Below, one piece after another: positions 1 to 5,073 of a stretch of DNA of 5,073 nucleotides (position 1 is its first letter; each line of letters begins with the position of its first letter). Under the pieces are notes generated by a model, which was given only the letters and a program-made list of their open reading frames with translations, made no database searches and was not told the origin of the DNA. Source of the DNA: an uncultured Moraxella sp. (GTDB lineage Bacteria; Pseudomonadota; Gammaproteobacteria; Pseudomonadales; Moraxellaceae); contig CAKMOY010000191.1 in assembly GCA_927911235.1 (NCBI GenBank), forward strand, positions 1-5,073. The letters are read 5' to 3'. Position numbers and translations under genes: made by a program.

Positions 1-74
1 TTCATAAAAATCCTACTCAAAGCTATATGGTATCAGGCTTTGAGTGGGGTGTCAGCATGAATTTTGTCTATTAG
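1..74 (+). CDS. C-terminal end of a probable outer-membrane beta-barrel protein (partial)
   Basis: Only the last 23 codons are in the window, read from base 3 and ending at TAG (72-74). The visible tail ends in SGFEWGVSMNFVY. Counting back from the last residue, hydrophobic or aromatic residues fall at positions 1 (Y), 3 (F), 5 (M), 7 (V) and 9 (W), with a terminal aromatic. This is the classic last beta-strand signature recognised by the BAM machinery in Gram-negative outer-membrane proteins. A strong hairpin terminator begins 22 bases after the stop, which supports a gene ending here. The specific family cannot be named from so short a piece. Frame 1 is also open, to a TGA at 58-60, but its peptide lacks this signature. 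The call rests on the pattern and the context, so it is tentative. Confidence 0.45.
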   Translation, partial: HKNPTQSYMVSGFEWGVSMNFVY

Positions 75-96
75 ACCTAATTTTTGGTAGATTGTT

Positions 97-130
97 AAAA
101 ACCCCTTAATTGTGTATTAAGGGGTTTTTT
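97..130. terminator. Bidirectional intrinsic terminator between the upstream gene and tyrB
   Basis: A perfect 13-bp stem is formed by AAAAACCCCTTAA (97-109) and TTAAGGGGTTTTT (117-129), with a 7-base loop at 110-116. On the plus strand it ends in a run of six T and serves the gene ending at 74. On the minus strand the five A at 97-101 become a T tract, so it also terminates tyrB, whose stop is at 163-161. The GC-rich core is CCCC/GGGG. It lies between two convergent genes, where a shared terminator is expected. Confidence 0.9.
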
Positions 131-160
131 ATTTTTAACAATTTTACAAAAAGTCAAAAA

Positions 161-1357
161 TTAGTCTTTTAACACTTCCGCCATGGCATTGGCAACGTAA
201 TCAATATTGCTAGAATTCAATCCAGCCACCGAAATACGCCCATTTGACACCATATAAATCCCAAACTCACTGATAATACGCTCAACTTGTTTTGGCGTTA
301 GACCTGTGTAGCTAAACATACCGTTTTGCTTGGTGATATATTCAAAGCTACGCCCTGCGATTTTGGCTTCAAGCGTATCCCGCAATTTTTGACGCATTTC
401 TTTGATACGGTCACGCATGACGTACACTTCTTGTACCCATTCGTTAAACAAGGCTTCGTCATTCATCACGATATCAACGACATGACCGCCATGTGAAGGT
501 GGGCTTGAGTAGATACGGCGAATGGTGAATTGTAATTGACCTTGTACCAATTTGGCTTCGTCCGCAGTTGGGCAAACTACTGACAAACCGCCGACACGCT
601 CGCCATAAAGCGACAGATTTTTTGAAAAAGAATTGCTCACAAACAACGACAATCCCAAATCCACCGCTTTACGAATGGCATACGCATCACTGTCCATATC
701 TTCGCCAAAACCTTGATAAGCGATGTCCATAAAGGCGATTAATTCTTTGGTTTTAATCACGTCAAGCACTTTGTCCCATTGTTCATGGGTCAAATCAATA
801 CCTGTTGGATTATGGCAACATGGGTGTAATAGCACCACATCATTTTTGTTTAAACCGTTAAAAAAGGCAACCATTTCATCAAATTTAACACCGTTTGACG
901 CTTGGTCGTAGTATGGATATTTGCCGACCTCAAAGCCTGAACCTTCAAAAATGCTGATATGATTGCCCCATGTTGGGTCAGAGACATAGCATTTGGCTTG
1001 TGGAAACCATTGATGAATAAATTCTGCACCAACTTTTAACGCACCAGAACCACCGATAGTCGCAGTCGTTGCGACACGCTTGTCTTTTAGCACTTGCGAA
1101 TCTTTGCCAAATAACAAGTTTTGGCAAGCAGTGCGATAACCCACCAAACCGTCCATTGGCAAATAAGGACGTGGTTTTGGTGGATTGGCGATTTGGGCTT
1201 CGGCTTTTTGGACGCTGTTTAAAACAGGCAAATTGCCGTTGTCATCAAAATACACGCCCACACCAAGATTGACTTTGTCGGTGCGTGGGTCTTCTTTATA
1301 TTTATCCATTAAACCCAAAATTGGGTCGCCTGCATAATGTTCAACGTGTGAAAACAT
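161..1357 (-). CDS. tyrB: Aromatic amino acid / aspartate aminotransferase (class I, PLP-dependent)
   Basis: This is a cytoplasmic PLP enzyme of 398 residues, the usual length for the AspC/TyrB family (about 396-397 in E. coli). The family moves amino groups between aspartate, tyrosine or phenylalanine and 2-oxoglutarate. All key residues are visible: Trp130 (DPTWGNH), Asn183 (HNPTG), Asp211 and Tyr214 (MDIAYQGF), the PLP-binding Lys246 (SNSFSKN), Arg280 for the substrate side chain (FTIRRIYSSPPSHGG), and Arg374 for the substrate alpha-carboxylate (NGRISVAG). QNGMFSYTGL is also typical. The ATG at 1357 is preceded by a strong ribosome site, AAAAGGAG (1371-1364), six bases upstream. The gene is intact and ends at the shared hairpin terminator. 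cysS lies 106 bases upstream on the same strand. The choice between TyrB and AspC is uncertain because Arg280 is present in both; the RRIYSSPP stretch looks more like TyrB. Enzyme class is certain, the symbol less so. Confidence 0.93.
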   Translation of the reverse strand: MFSHVEHYAGDPILGLMDKYKEDPRTDKVNLGVGVYFDDNGNLPVLNSVQKAEAQIANPPKPRPYLPMDGLVGYRTACQNLLFGKDSQVLKDKRVATTATIGGSGALKVGAEFIHQWFPQAKCYVSDPTWGNHISIFEGSGFEVGKYPYYDQASNGVKFDEMVAFFNGLNKNDVVLLHPCCHNPTGIDLTHEQWDKVLDVIKTKELIAFMDIAYQGFGEDMDSDAYAIRKAVDLGLSLFVSNSFSKNLSLYGERVGGLSVVCPTADEAKLVQGQLQFTIRRIYSSPPSHGGHVVDIVMNDEALFNEWVQEVYVMRDRIKEMRQKLRDTLEAKIAGRSFEYITKQNGMFSYTGLTPKQVERIISEFGIYMVSNGRISVAGLNSSNIDYVANAMAEVLKD

Positions 1358-1378
1358 CGTTTACTCCTTTTGGTTAAA

Positions 1379-1394
1379 GTTGTTTTTAAACAAC
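1379..1394. repeat. Perfect short palindrome in the tyrB leader
   Basis: GTTGTTTTTAAACAAC has 7-bp arms (GTTGTTT/AAACAAC) around a 2-base centre. It lies 8 bases upstream of the tyrB ribosome site and just downstream of the predicted tyrB promoter, so it would sit in the mRNA leader. It could be an operator or a small RNA hairpin. It lacks a following T tract suitable for a terminator, and it does not match the E. coli TyrR box. The structure is seen directly; any function is inferred. Confidence 0.4.
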
Positions 1395-1409
1395 GAAAAA
1401 ATCTTAACT

Positions 1410-1438
1410 AGCATAAACCACACTGCACAAAATTACAA
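1410..1438 (-). promoter_or_regulatory. Possible sigma-70 promoter of tyrB
   Basis: On the minus strand, TTGTAA (1438-1433) and TATGCT (1415-1410) are separated by 17 bases; each matches its consensus hexamer at four of six positions. Transcription would start near 1403, giving a leader of roughly 45 bases containing the palindrome and the AAAAGGAG ribosome site. An alternative pair in the same stretch is TTGTGC, then 18 bases, then TAAGAT. The region between cysS and tyrB (1358-1463) otherwise holds only a weak AT-rich hairpin after the cysS stop, so readthrough from cysS is also possible. Confidence 0.35.
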
Positions 1439-1463
1439 TCATTTTAGTGATTTATTTTTAGGT

Positions 1464-2897
1464 TTAAACTCTCCGCCAAGTCGTCCCTGCCCTCGTATCT
1501 TCTAGCTCTACGCCTTTTGCTTTTAGCTCTTCACGGATTTGGTCGGCTTTGGCAAAGTCTTTATTGGTTTTGGCTTGTTTTCTCTCATCAATTTTTGCCA
1601 AAATCTCATCTTCTGACAAGCCGTTATCATCGCCTATCACCGCTTGCAAAAACTCAGTTGGGCTACTTTGGGCAATGTTAAGCGGTTCGGCTAGGGTTTT
1701 TAGGAGTTTGGCAAAATGTTTGGCTTGTTCATCATCGCCATTTTTAAGGGCTTTATTGATTTCACTTGCCACGCTAAACAGCACGCTTGTGGCTTTGGCG
1801 GTGTTAAAATCATCATTCATGGCAAGCATAAATTCTTGCCCAAAATCGCTTTGCCAAAGATTCTTATCAATGTCAATTTCATTAAAATCAAAGGGTTTTA
1901 GGGCGTGATAAAGCCGTGATAAAGCGGTGTGAGCTTCTTTTAATGCCGTATCAGAAAAATTAATCGGACTGCGGTAATGGCTTGACAAAATAAAAAAGCG
2001 AATGGTTTCGGCATGAAAATCTTTTAACACATCACGAATGGTAAAAAAGTTGTTTAAAGATTTGCTCATTTTTTCGCCATCAACATTGACAAAGCCAACG
2101 TGTAGCCAGTTGTTTGCGTAAGTTTTGCCTGTTGCACCCTCGCTTTGTGCGATTTCGTTTTCGTGGTGCGGAAATTGCAATCATCGCCCACCGCCATGAA
2201 TGTCAAAGGTTTCGCCAAGACAGCAGGTACTCATTGCCGAGCATTCAATATGCCAGCCGGGGCGACCCACACCCCAAGGCGACTGCCATTTAGTCTCGGA
2301 CGGTTCATGTTCTTTTGCCGATTTCCACAGCACAAAGTCAAAGGGATTTTTTTTGTCGGTTTCTACGTTGGTGCGTTCGCTTGCCCCTGCTTGCATTTCG
2401 TCAAGTTTGCGTTTTGAGAGTTTGCCATAACCTGCAAAATTATCCACCGCATAATAGACATCGCCTGTTTGCCCTTTGTAGGCAAGGTTTTTTTGCTCAA
2501 GCGTGGTGATGAGATTTTGCATTTGGTTAATATAATCAGTAGCTTTTGGTTCGGCAGTTGGACGCAAACAGCCTAAATTATCGGCATCTTCGTGCATGGC
2601 TTTGATAAAACGTGCAGTTAAATCAAAAATAGATTCGCCGTTTTCATTGGCTCGGTTGATGATTTTGTCGTCAATGTCGGTGATATTTCGCACGTAATTG
2701 ACATCAAACCCAAGCTGTTTTAACCAGCGAAAAATCACATCAAAACTCACCATGACACGAGCATGACCAATGTGGCAATAATCGTAAACCGTCATGCCAC
2801 AAACGTACATACCGACTTTGCCTTGTTCAATCGGCATAAATGGCTGTTTTTGGGCGGTCATGGTGTTGTAAAGGTGTAAATTGTTCATGTCATTCAT
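1464..2897 (-). pseudogene. cysS: Cysteine--tRNA ligase, interrupted as read by an in-frame TGA (likely sequence error)
   Basis: This class I aminoacyl-tRNA synthetase joins cysteine to tRNA-Cys in the cytoplasm and is normally essential. Reading through codon 239 gives 477 positions, close to the usual length (461 in E. coli). The N-terminal half has the zinc ligand Cys33 (YVCGMTVYD), HIGH at 42-45 (CHIGHAR), TDIDDKI, and the second zinc Cys219 (WHIECSAMS). The C-terminal half has FPHHENE, with zinc ligands His244 and Glu248, and KMSKS at 276-280, followed by the helical anticodon-binding end. The coding is broken only by TGA at 2183-2181, directly after DIHGGGR and before LQFPHHENE, where the family has GGGxDL. 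Both halves are in the same frame. As written, the first half would yield a 238-residue fragment lacking KMSKS. The second half has only a TTG at 2180 and no evident ribosome site. The ATG at 2897 is chosen because AAAAGG (2910-2905) lies seven bases upstream. Gene identity is certain; whether it is truly broken is not. Confidence 0.93.
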
Positions 2898-2918
2898 GGG
2901 CGTGCCTTTTCAAGTATA

Positions 2919-2936
2919 TTTGTAAAATTTGTAAAA
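2919..2936. repeat. Two tandem copies of TTTGTAAAA upstream of cysS
   Basis: The nonamer TTTGTAAAA occurs twice without a gap (2919-2927 and 2928-2936) in the divergent region between cysS and the WG-repeat gene, just upstream of the cysS ribosome site. It overlaps the area where a cysS promoter is expected. It may be a regulator site or chance in AT-rich DNA; the sequence alone does not decide. Confidence 0.4.
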
Positions 2937-2951
2937 TTAAACCGTTTATCA

Positions 2952-2980
2952 TAACCAATTTTTGTGAAAAATGCTATAAT
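2952..2980 (+). promoter_or_regulatory. Extended -10 promoter for the WG-repeat gene and hscC
   Basis: A perfect TATAAT lies at 2975-2980, preceded by TG one base away (TGCTATAAT, 2972-2980), which is an extended -10 element. The -35 position at 17-base spacing (TAACCA, 2952-2957) is weak, as is common with extended -10 promoters. Transcription should begin near 2987, about 22 bases before the ATG at 3009. This also rules out the in-frame ATG at 2964 as the start, since it lies upstream of the promoter's -10. Confidence 0.75.
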
Positions 2981-2996
2981 TAACGTATTAATTGTT

Positions 2997-3002
2997 AAAG
3001 GA
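2997..3002 (+). promoter_or_regulatory. Ribosome binding site fixing the WG-repeat gene start at 3009
   Basis: AAAGGA lies six bases upstream of the ATG at 3009. This, with the signal peptide beginning exactly at that methionine, selects 3009 over the earlier in-frame ATG at 2964. Confidence 0.75.
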
Positions 3003-3008
3003 ATAGAC

Positions 3009-3476
3009 ATGAAATTTTTAAGTGTGATAGTTGCTTTGTTGTGTGCCAATTTCGCCTTTGCCGATAGCGAATTGACCCAACAAGAAAAAGCGTTTGGCTG
3101 TGTCAAACCAAAAACCGAACAAAAATTTGATTATGTTGAATGTATCAACCAAAAAAAATTTGCGATTGTTGGCAATATTGTACAAACACCGCATGGTGAT
3201 TTTCCTTATCCGCTCGGATTGGTGGATAATAACGGCAAACTAATTTTGCCAAATGAATATCATGCAATAACTTATCCACGAGAATGGGGTAAAAAACATG
3301 GGGTGATTGACAATACAGGTAAAATTATTGTGCCGATTGAGTATGATTTTATAGATGACACGCTACAAAGCACTGACCCGTATAATTTTGATTTGTCACA
3401 AGACTATATCCGAGCCAGTCAGGATGATAAAGATTATTTATTTGACAAAATTGGTAAACAAGTTAAACAAAAATAA
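3009..3476 (+). CDS. Small exported WG-repeat protein of unknown function
   Basis: The protein has 155 residues. It starts with a clear Sec signal peptide: Lys2, a hydrophobic stretch at residues 3-17, and a probable cut after AFA (residue 18), leaving about 137 residues in the periplasm or outside. Cys12 lies in ALLC, which is not a proper lipobox, so a lipoprotein is unlikely. The mature part has two degenerate WG-type beta-repeats: [16 protein letters not shown] (69-84) and [19 protein letters not shown] (97-115). A third weaker one is [10 protein letters not shown] (143-152). The pattern G-hh-D-x-x-G-x-hhh-P-x-x-Y (h = hydrophobic) is typical of the WG repeat family, whose biochemical role is mostly unknown. 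Two cysteines in the mature part (31 and 45) could form a disulfide. It has its own extended -10 promoter, diverges from cysS, and ends 10 bases before hscC. The hscC ribosome site overlaps its stop codon, so the two are probably co-transcribed. No specific function can be assigned. Confidence 0.85.
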   Translation: MKFLSVIVALLCANFAFADSELTQQEKAFGCVKPKTEQKFDYVECINQKKFAIVGNIVQTPHGDFPYPLGLVDNNGKLILPNEYHAITYPREWGKKHGVIDNTGKIIVPIEYDFIDDTLQSTDPYNFDLSQDYIRASQDDKDYLFDKIGKQVKQK

Positions 3477-3480
3477 AGGA
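3475..3480 (+). promoter_or_regulatory. Ribosome binding site of hscC, overlapping the upstream stop codon
   Basis: AAAGGA shares its first two bases with the TAA of the WG-repeat gene and lies six bases before the ATG at 3487. It fixes the hscC start at [12 protein letters not shown], the normal beginning of an Hsp70. A longer in-frame extension back to 3355 lies within the WG-repeat gene and lacks Hsp70 character. Confidence 0.75.
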
Positions 3481-3486
3481 AAAAAC

Positions 3487-5073
3487 ATGATTATTGGTAT
3501 TGATTTAGGTACAACCAACAGCCTTGTCGGTGTTTGGCAAGACGGCAAAGCGGTGCTAATCCCCAATGCGTTGGGCGAATATTTAACGCCATCAGTGGTG
3601 AGTATTGACAAAAATGGGGCAGTTTTGACAGGCAAAATCGCCAAAGAACGCCTTGTCAGCCACCCCAACCAAACGGCTCACACTTTTAAACGCTTTATGG
3701 GTAGCCAAAAAGTTTATACTTTGGCAAATCAACGCTTTAGCCCAGAAGAATTGTCCGCATTGATTTTAAAATCGTTAAAAGCCGATGCCGAAAGTTATCT
3801 TGGCGAAACGGTAACAGAAGCGGTGATTACCGTGCCTGCCTATTTTAACGACACCCAACGCCAAGCCACCAAAAACGCCGCTCAACTGGCAGGCTTGACC
3901 GTCAAACGCTTGCTCAATGAACCAACGGCAGCGGCGATGGCGTATGGCTTGCACCATGCCAAAGATGAACAAAAATTTTTGGTGTTGGACTTGGGCGGTG
4001 GTACGTTTGATGTAACCTTGCTTGAGTTGTTTGCAGGCGTGATGGAAGTGCGTGCGTCCGCAGGCGATAATGTGTTGGGTGGTGAAGATTTTACCCAAAT
4101 TTTAATCAAAGGTTTTATGGATTATCAAGCCAAAACCCACCAAACCACCACCGATTTTTGGCAAGATTATCAAGCCTTGTTATACGACCAAGCCGAAATG
4201 TTAAAAAAAACAGCTAAGCACCCAAAATACAGGCAAAATGAGCTTGACGGTTGATAACCAAACTTATGAATGGCAAACAAATATTGACGAATTTACCGAA
4301 TTGAGCGAACCTTTGTTAGAGCGGTTTAAAGCACCGATTGAGCGAGCGGTGCGTGATGCCAAAATCCGTGTCAAAGAGCTTGATGAAGTGGTGTTAGTCG
4401 GCGGTGCAACGCGTATGAGCGTTTTTCGTGCCTTGACGACCCGTTTGCTTAAACGCTTTCCATCAATCAACCTAAATCCCGATGAAACCATCGCCATCGG
4501 TGCGGTGATACAGGCGGGTTTGGTCGCTGATGATATCGCCCTTGATGAGATGATTTTGACCGATGTCGCCCCATATTCGCTGGGCGTGGACACCAGTATT
4601 CAGATTAATGAACATCATTTGCAAAACGGCATTTTTTCGCCGATTATTGAACGAAATACCATCATTCCGACCAGTAAAGTCAAAAATTTTACCCCTGCAC
4701 ACGACAACCAAACCGAAGTCAATTTTAACATTTATCAAGGCGAAGCCAGACTGGTCGCCGACAATATTAAACTGGGTGAATTAACGGTCGCCATTCCCAA
4801 AAAATACCACGGCAAAGCTACGCAATTACCGATAGATGTCCGCTTTTCTTATGATGTCAATGGTTTGTTAGAAGTGGATATCGACTTTGCAGGAGAAACC
4901 GCCAACATCAGCATTGAAAACGGTACAAAACAGCTATCCGCAGAAGAATTGCAAGCGTCCAAAGACAAATTGTCATTGTTAAAAATCCACCCACGAGAAT
5001 GACGCAAAAACCAGTCATATCTTGGCTCGTGCCGAACGTCTGTACGCTCAGCGATTGGGCTTTGACCGTGAAC
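3487..5073 (+). pseudogene. hscC: Hsp70-family chaperone HscC, with two frameshifts as read, continuing past the window edge
   Basis: HscC is a specialised cytoplasmic Hsp70; the E. coli protein (Hsc62) is about 556 residues and works with a dedicated J-protein. The ATPase domain shows the phosphate loop GIDLGTTNS (4-12), catalytic Lys68 (FKRFMG), VPAYFND (116-122), [11 protein letters not shown] (144-154), [10 protein letters not shown] (168-177) and [10 protein letters not shown] (193-202). The +1 frame from 4211 then gives VVLVGGATRM and NPDETIAIGAVIQAG, which complete the ATPase domain. It continues into the substrate domain with DVAPYSLGVDT, NTIIPTSK, the core DNQTEVNFNIYQGE, and DVRFSYDVNGLLEVD. 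The first frame ends at TGA 4252-4254, the second at TGA 5000-5002. Coding then continues in a third frame (5001-5073: DAKTSHILARAERLYAQRLG) as the short helical end typical of HscC. Full length reaches about 528 residues at the edge, with only a short tail missing. The short lid and diverged linker favour HscC over DnaK or HscA. The lesions lie in otherwise well-conserved sequence, so sequence error is likely. Confidence 0.9.

Noticed and set aside
1437..1452. Weak hairpin after the cysS stop (AATCA/TGATT arms) as a terminator
   Set aside because: The stem has only five AT-rich pairs and no convincing T tract, so I do not call it a terminator.
1464..2180. The second half of cysS as an independent gene starting at TTG 2180
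   Set aside because: It begins in the middle of the catalytic domain, has no evident ribosome site, and is in the same frame as the first half. It is the rest of one cysS.
723..2509. Plus-strand open frames opposite tyrB and cysS, such as 1069-1272, 1549-1908 and 2145-2417
   Set aside because: They lie antisense within well-supported genes and their translations show no recognisable domains.
2913..2941. cysS promoter TTTAAT, 17 bases, TATACT on the minus strand
   Set aside because: The start of transcription would fall on the ribosome site, leaving almost no leader. Another candidate -10 (TATGAT at 2953-2948) lacks a good -35. The cysS promoter is left unassigned.
2964..3008. Earlier in-frame start for the WG-repeat protein at 2964
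   Set aside because: It lies upstream of the -10 element, and the extra 15 residues would precede a well-formed signal peptide. The ATG at 3009 has a good ribosome site.
3438..4738. Minus-strand open frames opposite hscC
   Set aside because: They are antisense to a clear Hsp70 gene and show no recognisable domains.
2181..5002. TGA as a sense codon (recoding to Trp or Gly, or selenocysteine), since the three TGA stops all occur in broken genes and the intact genes end in TAA or TAG
   Set aside because: Reading TGA through in hscC gives non-homologous sequence; a frame change is needed at both sites. In cysS it would give GGGRWL or GGGRGL, losing the conserved Asp. No selenocysteine insertion hairpin was recognised and Trp is encoded by TGG throughout.

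Overview
The window looks like chromosomal housekeeping DNA from a moderately AT-rich gammaproteobacterium, most likely in or near Moraxella (Moraxellaceae). This is inferred from protein character and base composition; no database search was possible. I see no mobile element, CRISPR array, tRNA or rRNA.

Layout. Bases 1-74 hold the last codons of a plus-strand gene whose C-terminus resembles a beta-barrel outer-membrane protein. It converges on a minus-strand aromatic/aspartate aminotransferase gene (tyrB-like, 161-1357), and a strong bidirectional hairpin terminator (97-129) lies between them. Upstream of tyrB, on the same strand, is cysS (1464-2897, cysteinyl-tRNA synthetase). A divergent intergenic region (2898-3008) separates cysS from a plus-strand pair: a small exported WG-repeat protein (3009-3476) and, 10 bases later, an Hsp70-family chaperone of the HscC type (3487 to the window edge).

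The most notable feature is that two conserved genes are broken as read. cysS has an in-frame TGA exactly at the conserved GGGxDL/FPHHENE region. This is best explained by two compensating one-base indels in short homopolymers seven bases apart. hscC has a +1 frameshift in a run of eight A (4203-4210) and a second one at about 4997-5002. After each, clear Hsp70 sequence continues in the next frame. The protein flanking each lesion is well conserved and shows no further decay, so uncorrected homopolymer errors in the assembly are the leading explanation. Recent real mutations or transcriptional slippage at A8 are alternatives. I did not find a convincing novel system. The less ordinary biology is the apparent operon of an exported WG-repeat protein with a cytoplasmic specialised Hsp70.

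The genes do not form one pathway: TyrB finishes amino acid synthesis by transamination, CysS charges tRNA-Cys, and HscC is a specialised chaperone. cysS and tyrB may be partly co-transcribed, because no strong terminator separates them.
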